Part shown: positions 1 to 8,342 of the stretch, one piece after another
Position numbering within the stretch: the stretch's first letter is position 1
Layout: each line of letters begins with the position of its first letter
Origin: an uncultured Eggerthellaceae bacterium
Lineage (GTDB): Bacteria > Actinomycetota > Coriobacteriia > Coriobacteriales > Eggerthellaceae
Length of the DNA stretch: 64,000 nt
Reading direction: 5' to 3'
Assembly: GCA_910588905.1 (NCBI GenBank)
Contig: CAJURZ010000001.1
Location: 1-64,000 of the forward strand
The notes under the pieces: model-generated
What the model was told of the DNA's origin: nothing
Seen by the model: only the letters and a program-made list of their open reading frames with translations
Databases searched by the model: none
Made by a program: the position numbers and the translations under genes

Positions 1-61
<61 letters not shown>

Positions 62-92
62 ACAAAAGCTGCTGCGAAAATGCAGCCCGAAC

Positions 93-121
93 ATGATAGC
101 GTTACCTATCGTCAGTTTCAA
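93..121 (-). promoter_or_regulatory. sigma-70-type promoter of tRNA-Pro
   Basis: On the minus strand a -35 TTGAAA (116-121) and a -10 TATCAT (93-98) are separated by exactly 17 bases. Transcription would begin about 25 bases before the tRNA 5' end. The upstream gene ends at 128, so the tRNA probably has its own promoter. Confidence 0.65.
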
Positions 122-127
122 GAGGTT

Positions 128-1012
128 TTAAGATGTCATCCTCACACCCACGTAAACGGCATCTTCCGGCAGGCCATTGATCGCATAGATCTCAGAGAGG
201 GGAATGGCGGACACGCGCCAGGAATAGGTTCCCGTATCACCGGTGATGGTGCCCATGGTGTAGGTGTTGCCGGATTCATCCTCTCCGCTCTTCTCGATGC
301 TGCTGTCGGTCAAGCCCTCAGCAGCAATGGCGGCTTGCACGGCGGCGTCCACGCTCTTCGACTTGAAATCAGCGAAGTGGAGCACCATGTTCACGCCGTT
401 CTCTCGATCCACCTTCAGATCCCAAGCTCCGTTCAGGAGTCGCGCGGCATCGGCGGCACCCACCTTGTCGACTCCAGAGAGGTAGATGGCTCCCGCTTCC
501 GCTGCGCTCACTCCAGCGGGAAGCTTGATGACCTGCCATACGGTGCTGTTCTCCTTGGCGGGCATCTCGAAGACGCTCAAGCCTGCCTCTTGGAAGGTGC
601 CCAAGATGGCGGCATCGTCCAAAGCCATAAGGGGATAGAGCTGGGGCAGGTCATAGGCGATATCCTGGGAGAGGTTGTCGGCCATCTCCTGCTCTTGACG
701 TTGGGGCTCATTGACCACACCGTCGAAGTACCATGCAAGGAATGCCGCTCCTATGAGCGCGGCTACGATGAGCATGAGTGCGATGCCACGCCGCACAGGG
801 GAGGGCGGGTCCAAGGGCCGTTTCAGTACATCGACGTTAGGATAGAGCACCTTCGCATCAGGGGTGCGAGCAGTAGAACGGATGTCAGATTCGCTTTTGA
901 AGATGCCTGACAGCGGATTCCCCTTGGCTCTTTTGGGAGCCTTCTCTTCGGTGGGAACGTCTTCAGCTAAGGCGCTCTCTTCCTCCCGCTGGGTCTTCTT
1001 GTCGTCTCTCAT
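128..1012 (-). CDS. membrane-anchored protein of unknown function
   Basis: A 294-residue protein that I do not recognise. Residues 1-75 are charged and predicted cytoplasmic (a run rich in Glu/Lys/Arg, then a Pro-rich segment before the membrane). One hydrophobic segment at about residues 76-95 (RRGIALMLIVAALIGAAF) follows, and the remaining ~195 residues form a soluble, extracytoplasmic domain without cysteines or an obvious catalytic motif. The topology (N-in, positively charged residues just before the helix) suggests a type II membrane protein. It is transcribed divergently from the terC-like gene and lies upstream of tRNA-Pro on the same strand. The ATG at 1012 follows a purine-rich GAAGGGG. 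No function can be assigned from context. Confidence 0.75.
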   Translation of the reverse strand: MRDDKKTQREEESALAEDVPTEEKAPKRAKGNPLSGIFKSESDIRSTARTPDAKVLYPNVDVLKRPLDPPSPVRRGIALMLIVAALIGAAFLAWYFDGVVNEPQRQEQEMADNLSQDIAYDLPQLYPLMALDDAAILGTFQEAGLSVFEMPAKENSTVWQVIKLPAGVSAAEAGAIYLSGVDKVGAADAARLLNGAWDLKVDRENGVNMVLHFADFKSKSVDAAVQAAIAAEGLTDSSIEKSGEDESGNTYTMGTITGDTGTYSWRVSAIPLSEIYAINGLPEDAVYVGVRMTS

Positions 1013-1091
1013 CCCTGCCGTTCCCCTTCGATCCGGTAACCGCTGGATTATATCATTGAGGTGGCGCGCTCACTCTGATAGGGTGGCGCTC

Positions 1092-1919
1092 ATGGACTTC
1101 TCGATATTCACAACCCCTGAGGCATGGATCAGCCTCATCACCCTCACGTTCCTTGAGATCGTCTTAGGGGTAGACAATATCGTCTTCATCTCCCTCACGT
1201 CCAATCGCCTTCCATCGGAGAAGCAGCATATCGGCCGGAAGCTCGGCTTGGCCGGAGCGTTGGTGATGCGCTGTCTGTTCCTCTGCTTTGCTAGTTGGCT
1301 CGTGCATATGACCTTCGTGCTGCTCGATATCAACCTGGGCAGCTATCACCATGGTCTCAGCATTCGGGATCTGGTGATGCTGGCAGGGGGTGCCTATCTC
1401 ATCTACAAGGGCATCATCGAGTTGCGTGAGACCCTGGCCCTGACAGAGATCAAGGCCGAGCATTCCGAGGAGCATCGGGAGCGTCATCGGATCGGGCTTG
1501 GTCAGGCTGTGGGTACCATCATGGTGATGGATATCGTCTTCTCCATAGATTCGGTCATCACGGCGGTGGGACTGGCGGAGCATTTGATCGTGATGATAGC
1601 GGCGGTCATCATCGCGGTCATCATCATGATGGTCTTCATAGACCCTATCTCTGATTTCATCAACCGGCACGCTGAGATGAAGATCTTAGCATTGGTGTTC
1701 ATCGCTGCCATCGGCATCCTGCTGGTGCTGGATTCCCTTGGCATCACCACGGGCATAGAGGTGCTGGATATGCATCTGGAGAAGCTCATGGTGTACTTTG
1801 CCATGGTCTTCGCCGTGGTATTAGAGCTCATCCAGATGCGCTACAACAGCAACCTGGAACGCTACCGTCAAGATAGGGAAGAAGCGAAGGACAACCTGGT
1901 CTTCCCCGATCAAGAATAG
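1092..1919 (+). CDS. TerC-family integral membrane protein
   Basis: A 275-residue polytopic membrane protein of the TerC family, whose members include manganese exporters and tellurite-resistance-associated proteins. Two family signatures with membrane-embedded aspartates are visible: LEIVLGVDNIVFISL near residues 21-35 and DIVFSIDSVITAVGLA in the middle, the two repeats of the fold. A His-rich cytoplasmic loop (EHSEEHRERHRIG) lies between them. The reading frame is open far upstream, but the ATG at 1092 begins exactly where family similarity begins; a GTG at 1083 is the only close alternative. The 3' end overlaps the convergent diacylglycerol kinase gene by 10 bases. Substrate is not decidable from sequence; metal export is the family's usual role. 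Confidence 0.85.
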   Translation: MDFSIFTTPEAWISLITLTFLEIVLGVDNIVFISLTSNRLPSEKQHIGRKLGLAGALVMRCLFLCFASWLVHMTFVLLDINLGSYHHGLSIRDLVMLAGGAYLIYKGIIELRETLALTEIKAEHSEEHRERHRIGLGQAVGTIMVMDIVFSIDSVITAVGLAEHLIVMIAAVIIAVIIMMVFIDPISDFINRHAEMKILALVFIAAIGILLVLDSLGITTGIEVLDMHLEKLMVYFAMVFAVVLELIQMRYNSNLERYRQDREEAKDNLVFPDQE

Positions 1920-2818
1920 GCCTTCACGCACTCCTCTGACACCACGAATCGTGCAGCCAAGGGAAGCACCCGCGCTTGGAACGGTGTCATCTTGGCCGTT
2001 ACCTCACCATCGAATTGCATCTGAAGCGTTGGGTCCGCCTGGACGGATACCTCGCTGGCCCGATAGATGTCGAAGGCATCTGTGCGCGTGGGGAAATCCC
2101 CTCCCTTGTCCAAGATGGCGGCGAAGAGGGCAGGGATCAGCCCGAAGGCGTCCTTCGTGCGCAGAACGACCACATCCAACATGCCGTCCCGGGGCTTGTT
2201 CTCATGGACCACGGCTATATCGAACTGGATCTTGGCGAAGTTGATGAGCAGCACTCCCACTCCTTGACAGATGACCTCTTCGCCATCGAGGTTCAGGTGG
2301 AAGGTGGATACCTGGGGAAGGACATTGGTGACAGCGGAGGTGAGGTAGGCCATTTGACCGAACAGCTTCTTGCTGCTCTCAGCGTCTTTCATGATGGTGG
2401 CATCGTATCCAGCGCCGGCCATCATCAAGAAGCCGAAGCGCTCCCCATGGCTCAAAGCGACCTCGCCCAGGTCGAAGTCCATGACACGGCCTTCGCGGAG
2501 CATCTTCGCTATGGCATGGGGCTCGGTGGGGCTTGCCAGGTTGGAACAGAGGAGGTTCGCAGTGCCTGCCGGGAAGGGCAGGATGGGGATGCCCGTATCA
2601 GCCAGAAGGTAGGCCACCGTGGACAAGGTGCCATCTCCGCCGGAGGCTACCACGCAATCGAACCGGTCGGCGTCAGCCAGAAAGGTGCGCAGGTCCGTGG
2701 CTCCATCACTGGAGCGGATGACCACCTCGTCCCCGTCTTCGGCATAGGCGCGGATGAAGTCGAAGATAGCGCCGTCGCCTAAGCCCGAAGCGAGGTTGTT
2801 CACGATGAGCAGCTTCAT
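1910..2818 (-). CDS. diacylglycerol kinase / lipid kinase family protein (DagK/YegS type)
   Basis: A 302-residue soluble lipid kinase. The DAGK catalytic-domain motif ASGGDGTLSTVAYLL is at about residues 58-72, with GGDGT at 60-64 as the nucleotide-binding loop, and PFPAGTANLL follows. The C-terminal half has the expected beta-sandwich pattern with VLLINFAKIQFD and PRDGMLDVVVL. These enzymes phosphorylate diacylglycerol or related lipids at the inner membrane face, feeding phospholipid recycling. The frame is open upstream of the start; ATG at 2818 is chosen because AAAAGGGG lies a few bases upstream and homology starts at once (MKLLIVNN). It is divergent from RNase D, with under 20 bases between the starts, so their promoters must overlap or lie inside one of the genes. 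Confidence 0.85.
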   Translation of the reverse strand: MKLLIVNNLASGLGDGAIFDFIRAYAEDGDEVVIRSSDGATDLRTFLADADRFDCVVASGGDGTLSTVAYLLADTGIPILPFPAGTANLLCSNLASPTEPHAIAKMLREGRVMDFDLGEVALSHGERFGFLMMAGAGYDATIMKDAESSKKLFGQMAYLTSAVTNVLPQVSTFHLNLDGEEVICQGVGVLLINFAKIQFDIAVVHENKPRDGMLDVVVLRTKDAFGLIPALFAAILDKGGDFPTRTDAFDIYRASEVSVQADPTLQMQFDGEVTAKMTPFQARVLPLAARFVVSEECVKAYS

Positions 2819-2836
2819 CACACATCCCCTTTTCCC

Positions 2837-4054
2837 ATGATGACTGATAGTATTACAGAGTGTAGGAAAGCAGATGCAGAAAGATACGTTGTTCCCTTGA
2901 AATACATCGAAGACGATAACGCACTCGCAGAGTTCATAGCCCAAGCGAAGCGGTCCCAGGTGCTGGCCGTAGATACGGAGTTCTTGCGGGAGAAGACCTA
3001 CTACCCGAAGCTCTGCCTGATCCAGCTGGCCACCGATGACGCCATCGCCATCGTTGATCCCTTCGCCGTGGACGACCTGACGCCCCTGGCATCTCTTTTG
3101 GAAGATGAGAGCGTCATGAAGATCTTCCATGCAGCCACCCAGGATATAGAGATCCTCCTGCGGGAGACGGGGAGCACCCCGTGGCCCCTGTTCGATACCC
3201 AGGTAGCCGCTGCCCTCTTGGGCTTCAGCCATCAGGTGGGCCTGGCTCAGCTGGTTGGATCCCTATGCGGCGTTACGCTCAAGAAATCCGATTCCTTCAC
3301 GGATTGGTCGCTGCGCCCCCTTTCGGCAAGCCAGCTGGAATACGCTTCTGGGGACGTGGCGTTCCTGCCAGAGCTCTATGTCTGCATGAAGGACATGCTC
3401 ACCGAATCAGGGCGGCTGGATTGGCTGGAACCAGATTTCAGGGACCTGGCTCGCCAGGATCGCTATCTGGTGGATCCTCAAGAGCGATTCAAGCACTTGA
3501 AGCGGGCGAATCAGCTCAACCGCCGTCAACTGGCAGCGGCTCGGGAAGTGGCTGCGTGGCGGGAGCGACGGGCCCAGCAGGTTAACATCCCGCGCAAGTG
3601 GGTGCTCTCGGATGAACAGGTGGTAGAGGCCTGCCGCAAGGAAGCCCGTAAGATAGATGACCTGTATCTCATCCGGGGCATGCGCGAGAAGCTCCCCACC
3701 AAGGATGCGCGGGAGGTAGCGGGGCTCATTGACAAGGCACTGCGGCTTCCCGTGGATCAGCTACCGGACCTAGACCGCGGTTCCACTTCTGAGCCGAATG
3801 TGGATAGCGCCTTGGATATGATGCTGGCGCTCACACGGGTCATAGCGAAGGAACATGGGATCGCCATGCAGACGCTGGCATCCAATGCCGATCTCACCCA
3901 ATTAGCCCGCGGCCACAGCGAGGAATCGAAGCTCTTGCGCGGTTGGCGCCGTCAGCTCATAGGGGAGAAGCTCCTGTCGCTACTGGATGGCAAGCTCTCG
4001 CTTTCCCTTGAAGGAGGAGAGCTCAAAGTCAGCCGGGTAACCTTTGAAGGCTGA
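2837..4054 (+). CDS. rnd: ribonuclease D (DEDDy exonuclease with HRDC domain)
   Basis: A 3'-5' exoribonuclease involved in tRNA 3' maturation. The DEDDy exonuclease motifs are visible: D46-x-E48 in LAVDTEFLREKTYYPKLC, D103 in FHAATQDIEIL, and Y169/D173 in LEYASGDVAFL. The C-terminal part (about residues 215-290) has the HRDC-type helical pattern. The annotated ATG at 2837 has no ribosome-binding site and adds about 20 residues ahead of the conserved core; the TTG at 2897 (residue 21) is preceded by AGAAAG and gives a start nearer to that of related RNases D, so the true start may be there. The gene is divergent from the lipid kinase gene, and no partner in an operon is evident. Confidence 0.88.
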   Translation: MMTDSITECRKADAERYVVPLKYIEDDNALAEFIAQAKRSQVLAVDTEFLREKTYYPKLCLIQLATDDAIAIVDPFAVDDLTPLASLLEDESVMKIFHAATQDIEILLRETGSTPWPLFDTQVAAALLGFSHQVGLAQLVGSLCGVTLKKSDSFTDWSLRPLSASQLEYASGDVAFLPELYVCMKDMLTESGRLDWLEPDFRDLARQDRYLVDPQERFKHLKRANQLNRRQLAAAREVAAWRERRAQQVNIPRKWVLSDEQVVEACRKEARKIDDLYLIRGMREKLPTKDAREVAGLIDKALRLPVDQLPDLDRGSTSEPNVDSALDMMLALTRVIAKEHGIAMQTLASNADLTQLARGHSEESKLLRGWRRQLIGEKLLSLLDGKLSLSLEGGELKVSRVTFEG

Positions 4055-4108
4055 CCTCCTCCAGCGAACAGATGTCTGGTATCATGGCCCAAACGAAAGG
4101 AGCGTCAG

Positions 4109-4771
4109 ATGACGTATAGCTATGCTCTTCTGGTCGTGGTCACCTTGATCATCGGCCTGGCTGCTCAAGGTTATGTCAATAGCCGTCTCAAGAAGTATTC
4201 TCAAGTACCCAACTCCTCTCGGCTCACGGGGGCGCAGACCGCTAGCGGGATGCTGGCCTATTACGGCATCACCAATGTGGAGATCCGCCGAGGAGGCCCT
4301 GGACAGGATTTCTTCGATCCTCGTTCCAATTCGGTCACTTTGTCCCCGGAGGCCTATGATTCCACTTCGGTGACGGCAACGGCCACGGCTTGCCATGAGG
4401 TGGGCCATGCTTGTCAGTATGCCTTCGGGTACACCCCTATGAAGGTGCGCGGCGCCATCGTTCCGGTGGCTAACATGGCCTCCAATGCTTGGATCTTCCT
4501 GCTGATGATCGGCATCTTCATGAATCTGGCGGGCCTCGTGAACCTGGCCATCATCATGTATGCCGCTGTGGTGCTCTTCCAGCTGGTCACCCTGCCGGTG
4601 GAATTCAATGCCTCCCAGCGTGCTATGGCCTATATGGGCAGCATCGGCCTGCCTGCCCCTGAGCAGAAGGGCGCCTTCGATGTGCTGCGTGCCTGCGCCT
4701 TCACCTATGTGGCAGCGGCGCTCACCTCCATCCTCCAGCTGCTGTGGCTCCTTGGTCAGAGCAGGGACTAG
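4109..4771 (+). CDS. membrane zinc metallopeptidase, YugP type
   Basis: A 220-residue neutral zinc peptidase of the YugP family. The zinc-binding motif HEVGH is at residues 96-100, followed by AYQ-like ACQYAFGY. An N-terminal membrane segment (about 5-22) and two more hydrophobic stretches after the active site (about 125-165) place it in the cytoplasmic membrane. The family motifs N-S-R (22-26, VNSRLKKYS) and PVEFNASQRA near residue 168 are present; the latter provides the third zinc ligand region. A good ribosome-binding site, AAAGGAG, lies upstream of ATG 4109. Only five bases separate it from xseA, suggesting co-transcription. Its substrate is unknown. Confidence 0.87.
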   Translation: MTYSYALLVVVTLIIGLAAQGYVNSRLKKYSQVPNSSRLTGAQTASGMLAYYGITNVEIRRGGPGQDFFDPRSNSVTLSPEAYDSTSVTATATACHEVGHACQYAFGYTPMKVRGAIVPVANMASNAWIFLLMIGIFMNLAGLVNLAIIMYAAVVLFQLVTLPVEFNASQRAMAYMGSIGLPAPEQKGAFDVLRACAFTYVAAALTSILQLLWLLGQSRD

Positions 4772-4776
4772 CCTCT

Positions 4777-6150
4777 ATGACGGAGCAAGCCCCTGAGGCT
4801 TTGAGCGTTGCAGCTGCTCTTGGCATTGCCAAGGGTCAGCTGGAGAAGCTCACGTTGCGCATCGTCGGGGAGGTGTCTGAGCTCTCCAATAAACCTGGCT
4901 ATTCCGCGGTCTATTTCACCCTGAAAGACCAACAGGAGAAAGCGGCGCTGCCCTGCCTCATGTGGATGAATCGGTTCAAGGCAGCGGGCGTCGAGTTCAA
5001 GATAGGGTCGCTCGTAGAGGTCACCGGCAGGTTCAGTCTCTACGCTGCCAAAGGGCGCATGAACTTCGATGTATCCACCATCTCCTTGGCAGGAGAGGGG
5101 GATATCCGGCTTCGGATAGCCCGGCTGGCGAAGAAGCTGGAAGCAGAAGGGCTCACCAGCTCCGAAGCCAAGCTGCCCTTGCCGCGCCTGCCTCAGCGCA
5201 TCGGCTTGGTCACGTCTCCGCGAGGGGCGGCAGTCTATGATGTGCTGCGCACCCTGCGTCGTCGCTATCCCTTGGCAGAGGTCGTTGTGGCTGGGGTGCC
5301 TGTAGAAGGGCAGGATGCCCCGGCTCATCTCATGACAGCACTGGACGCTGTTGCTGATGCTGGGGTTGATGTGGTGCTGCTCGTACGGGGCGGAGGCTCC
5401 TTCGAGGACCTCATGCCCTTCAATGATGAAGGTCTCGCACGGCACATAGCAGCGCTCAAGGTTCCCGTGGTCACGGGCATCGGTCACGAACCTGACACCT
5501 CTATCGCTGACATGGTGGCAGATGTGCGGGCTTCAACGCCCACAGCCGCGGCTGAGGCGGTGGTTCCGGCCATGGCTGACCTCAGTGCGCTGCTCCAAGG
5601 GTTGGGTCGTCGCATGGGCTTCGCTCAGAGCGCTTCTGTCTCTCGGGTCCAGAGGATCCTATCGGATCTGCGAGGCAGGCCTTGCTTCGCAGATCCGTTG
5701 GCTCTCATCCGGGATGATGCCCAAGCGGTGGACGAGCTCTCAGGTCGCTTGGAAGCGGCCATCCCCCAACAGCTCCAAGCCTCGGCCTCCAAAGCCCAGG
5801 AGCTCAAGCTGCGGCTCGTGCGGTTGGGTCCAGGGCTCGTTCAGGGGGAACAGGCTCGCCTTGCGCGCCTTGGCTCTGATCTGAAGGCATGCGGGCGCAC
5901 GCTGCTGGATCCTTTTCGGAGAGAGCATTCCATCATGGCGGCGAAGCTGGAAGGGCTTTCGCCCCTGGCTATCCTCTCGCGGGGCTACGCTGCGGTCTTC
6001 ACCCCTGAAGGTCGGGTGGTCTCGTCGGTGGCTGATGTCGAGAGAGGGAGCCGCATAGATGTGGAAGTGGCAGATGGTATCTTGGGATGCATCGTTGACA
6101 GCCTAGGATCGAAGATGAGGAACGGAGAGAAGGGAAGCACCTATGAATGA
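4777..6150 (+). CDS. xseA: exodeoxyribonuclease VII large subunit
   Basis: The catalytic subunit of exonuclease VII, which degrades single-stranded DNA to short oligonucleotides. The 457-residue protein has an N-terminal OB-fold (about residues 20-115), then the nuclease core with the conserved motifs RGGGSFEDLMPFNDE and GIGHEPDTSIADMVADVRASTPTAAAE, and a long helical region that in the family forms the coiled coil binding the small subunit. ATG 4777 is preferred to an in-frame ATG at 4744 inside the previous gene. The 3' end overlaps xseB by 8 bases, so the two subunits are translationally coupled. Confidence 0.95.
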   Translation: MTEQAPEALSVAAALGIAKGQLEKLTLRIVGEVSELSNKPGYSAVYFTLKDQQEKAALPCLMWMNRFKAAGVEFKIGSLVEVTGRFSLYAAKGRMNFDVSTISLAGEGDIRLRIARLAKKLEAEGLTSSEAKLPLPRLPQRIGLVTSPRGAAVYDVLRTLRRRYPLAEVVVAGVPVEGQDAPAHLMTALDAVADAGVDVVLLVRGGGSFEDLMPFNDEGLARHIAALKVPVVTGIGHEPDTSIADMVADVRASTPTAAAEAVVPAMADLSALLQGLGRRMGFAQSASVSRVQRILSDLRGRPCFADPLALIRDDAQAVDELSGRLEAAIPQQLQASASKAQELKLRLVRLGPGLVQGEQARLARLGSDLKACGRTLLDPFRREHSIMAAKLEGLSPLAILSRGYAAVFTPEGRVVSSVADVERGSRIDVEVADGILGCIVDSLGSKMRNGEKGSTYE

Positions 6151-6400
6151 AGCGGCTCAGAAGCCTGAAGAGCTCACCTTCAAAGAAGCGTTGAGCCAGT
6201 TGGAATCCATCGTCTCGTCCCTGGAATCAGGGGAGCTGGAACTGGAGCAGAGCCTAGAGCGCTACAGCCAGGGCGTTAAGCTCCTTGCTGTCCTCCAGGG
6301 CAAGCTGGACTCGGCCGAGCAGAAGGTCCAGGTGCTCATGGGCCAGCTGGCAGCAGCTCCTGAAGATGACATACAGGACACCACCCTTTCCAAAGCCTGA
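6143..6400 (+). CDS. xseB: exodeoxyribonuclease VII small subunit
   Basis: An 85-residue helical protein with the family core LTFKEALSQLESIVSSLESG and LELEQSLERYSQGVKLL. Several small subunits wrap around the coiled coil of each XseA. The gene overlaps xseA by 8 bases and is followed 11 bases later by the HIT gene, so it sits inside a short operon. The C-terminal ~20 residues after the helices are variable in the family and carry no motif here. Confidence 0.93.
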   Translation: MNEAAQKPEELTFKEALSQLESIVSSLESGELELEQSLERYSQGVKLLAVLQGKLDSAEQKVQVLMGQLAAAPEDDIQDTTLSKA

Positions 6401-6411
6401 GGAGGTCTACC

Positions 6412-6765
6412 ATGACGAAGGATGATTGCATCTTCTGCAAGATCGTTGCCGGGGATATCCCCTCTACGAAGGTCTATGAGGATGACCGTGTGCTCGCTTT
6501 CCGGGATCTGAACCCCATGATGCCGGTCCATGTGCTCATCGTGCCGAAGAACCATTACGACAACATCGCCGACGGCGTCTCTCCTGAGGATATGGTGGCC
6601 GTCATGGATGCAGTGGGTACGGTGGCGGCGGCAGAGGGCATCAAGGAGAGCGGTTTCCGCATCGTCGCCAACACCAATGATGATGCCTGTCAGACCGTTC
6701 ACCACCTGCATGTGCACGTTCTGGGTGGTGGGAAGATGAATGACGGAGACCCATCGCTTGACTGA
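6412..6765 (+). CDS. HIT-family nucleotide hydrolase (HinT-like)
   Basis: A 117-residue histidine-triad protein; relatives hydrolyse nucleoside phosphoramidates and acyl-adenylates. The triad motif H98-L-H100-V-H102 is intact (HHLHVHVLGG), and an N-terminal C6-x-x-C9 (CIFCKIVAG) could bind zinc together with a His (HVLIVPKNHY), as in some HIT proteins. A strong GAGGAGG precedes ATG 6412. It is the last gene of the YugP-xseA-xseB group. The physiological substrate cannot be told from the sequence. Confidence 0.9.
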   Translation: MTKDDCIFCKIVAGDIPSTKVYEDDRVLAFRDLNPMMPVHVLIVPKNHYDNIADGVSPEDMVAVMDAVGTVAAAEGIKESGFRIVANTNDDACQTVHHLHVHVLGGGKMNDGDPSLD

Positions 6766-6831
6766 ACACCCTTCGCCGAAATCGTCTCTGCGCAGGGGGT
6801 TGGAAGGCCCTTCTGCTCGCCTCGTCTGAAC

Positions 6832-6837
6832 TAGAAT
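6832..6837 (+). promoter_or_regulatory. possible -10 element upstream of ackA
   Basis: TAGAAT lies 36 bases before the ackA start in the 108-base gap after the HIT gene. No convincing -35 hexamer is seen 16-18 bases upstream, so this is a weak call. An ACGTACGT palindrome sits between it and the start (about 6850-6857). Confidence 0.3.
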
Positions 6838-6873
6838 CTTGGGAAATGTCACGTACGTTAAGGAGCCCCTTCT

Positions 6874-8088
6874 ATGAATGTCCTTGTCATCAATGCAGGC
6901 TCTTCCTCTTTGAAGTATCAGCTCATCAACCTGGAAAAGCGCGATGTCATGGCCAAGGGCATCTGTGAGCGCGTCGGTTCCGATGAGGCTTTCCATAAGC
7001 ACGGCATAGACGATAACGAGCTGGTCATAGACACCCCCATGAAGGACCATGATGATGCCATGGCCCTTGTTCTCGAAGCCCTGACCTCTGGTCCCAACAA
7101 GGTGATCGATTCCCTGGATGAGATAGATGCAGTGGGGCATCGCATCGTGCAGGGTGGCAAGTACTTCGACAGCTCTGTCTTCATAGACGATGACGTGATA
7201 GAGAAGATCGATGAGCTGGCAGAGCTGGCACCGCTCCACAACAAGGCAGCCCTCATGGGCATCCATGCCTGCAAGAAGACCATGCCAGACAAGCCCATGG
7301 TGGCCGTGTTCGACACCTCATACTTCCAGACGCTGCCCCAGAAGGCCTATATGTACCCCATCCCCTATGAGCTCTATGAGAAGTACTCTCTGCGCAAGTA
7401 CGGGGCTCACGGCACGTCTCATCGCTACGTAGCCGAACGGGCCGCTCAGTTCTTGGACGAGGATCTGGCTGACCTCAAGATGATCACCTGCCACCTGGGC
7501 AATGGTTGCTCCATGACTGCCATAGACCACGGCATGGCCATTGATACGTCCATGGGGCTCACGCCTCTGGACGGTCTCATGATGGGGACCCGCTGCGGCG
7601 CCATCGACCCAGCCATCGTCCCGTTCCTGATGGAGCATGAAGACCTCTCCTTCGATGAAGTGAACGATCTCATGAACAAGAGATCAGGGCTTCTTGGCAT
7701 CTCCGGCATCTCCAATGACCTGCGCAGCGTGCGTGATGCCTCCGAAGAGGGGAACGAGCGCGCTCAGCTCGCCTATGAGATGTACTCTCACTCCGTCAAG
7801 AAGTATCTGGGCCAGTACATCGCCGAGATGGGCGGCGTGGATGTCATCGTGCTGACTGCCGGCGTAGGGGAGAACTGCGAGAAGATGCGCCGTATGATCT
7901 TCACGGGTCTGCAGACCATGGGCATCGCGCTCGATCTGGAGAAGAACAAGACCGGCAGGGGTGAGCGGGAGATATCCCGGGATGATTCAGAGGTGCAGAT
8001 CCTCATCATCCCCACCAACGAGGAATTGATGATCGCCATGGATACCCTTGATGTGGTAGAGCAGATGCGCCTGGAAGGTACCTTGTAA
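6874..8088 (+). CDS. ackA: acetate kinase
   Basis: A 404-residue acetate kinase that converts acetyl phosphate and ADP to acetate and ATP. Family signatures are present: NAGSSSLKYQL at residues 6-16, FDTSYFQTLP, HLGNGCSMTAI, MGTRCGAIDPA and FTAGVGEN-like LTAGVGENCEKMR. Length is normal (about 400). A TAAGGAG ribosome-binding site precedes ATG 6874. The partner enzyme phosphotransacetylase lies just downstream on the opposite strand, so the two genes of the substrate-level-phosphorylation pathway are convergent instead of forming the usual pta-ackA operon. Confidence 0.96.
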   Translation: MNVLVINAGSSSLKYQLINLEKRDVMAKGICERVGSDEAFHKHGIDDNELVIDTPMKDHDDAMALVLEALTSGPNKVIDSLDEIDAVGHRIVQGGKYFDSSVFIDDDVIEKIDELAELAPLHNKAALMGIHACKKTMPDKPMVAVFDTSYFQTLPQKAYMYPIPYELYEKYSLRKYGAHGTSHRYVAERAAQFLDEDLADLKMITCHLGNGCSMTAIDHGMAIDTSMGLTPLDGLMMGTRCGAIDPAIVPFLMEHEDLSFDEVNDLMNKRSGLLGISGISNDLRSVRDASEEGNERAQLAYEMYSHSVKKYLGQYIAEMGGVDVIVLTAGVGENCEKMRRMIFTGLQTMGIALDLEKNKTGRGEREISRDDSEVQILIIPTNEELMIAMDTLDVVEQMRLEGTL

Positions 8089-8132
8089 CCCGTACGAGCG
8101 GGTTTGCTGCCTTCCAGTGAAAGATAGGGATG

Positions 8133-8161
8133 GCTCCTGGGCGCCCGAAGGTCCCAGGAGC
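8133..8161. terminator. hairpin between ackA and pta, probable terminator
   Basis: A perfect 9-bp stem (GCTCCTGGG at 8133-8141 with CCCAGGAGC at 8153-8161) and an 11-base loop, 45 bases after the ackA stop. There is no clear T-run on either side, so termination efficiency is uncertain. It could serve both ackA (+) and the small minus-strand ORF. Confidence 0.5.
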
Positions 8162-8170
8162 TCCTGTCTC

Positions 8171-8254
8171 CTAGACGAACACCACCATCACGCAGGCAGC
8201 CATCGCTGTGCAGAGCACGCCAAAGAGCACGATCCCGCATAGGGTCAACATCAT
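8171..8254 (-). CDS. putative 27-residue membrane peptide
   Basis: A very short ORF, MMLTLCGIVLFGVLCTAMAA followed by seven more residues, almost entirely hydrophobic, so a single transmembrane helix. It starts with two ATG codons preceded by the good ribosome-binding sequence GGGAGAG, with correct spacing. It ends just before the hairpin at 8133-8161, which lies downstream on its strand. It lies downstream of pta on the same strand, after an 88-base gap. It resembles in form small subunits such as KdpF or CydX but has no partner here. Function unknown; the support is the ribosome-binding site, helix-like composition and the terminator-like hairpin. Confidence 0.45.
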   Translation of the reverse strand: MMLTLCGIVLFGVLCTAMAACVMVVFV

Positions 8255-8312
8255 GATCTCTCCCTTCGATCAACGCTCGTCTTCGATGAGACCATGATGC
8301 CAACCTCGCATT

Positions 8313-8329
8313 ACGCGGAAGCGCCGCGT
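8313..8329 (-). terminator. small hairpin after pta
   Basis: A perfect 6-bp stem ACGCGG/CCGCGT with a five-base loop just past the pta stop codon. It lacks a T-run, so it may be only a weak terminator or a processing/stabilising hairpin. Confidence 0.3.
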
Positions 8330-8342
8330 AGATTACAAAGCT

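Noticed and set aside
864..1091. N-terminal extension of the TerC-like protein
   Set aside because: It overlaps the divergent membrane-protein gene on the other strand, has no family similarity, and a normal start exists at 1092.
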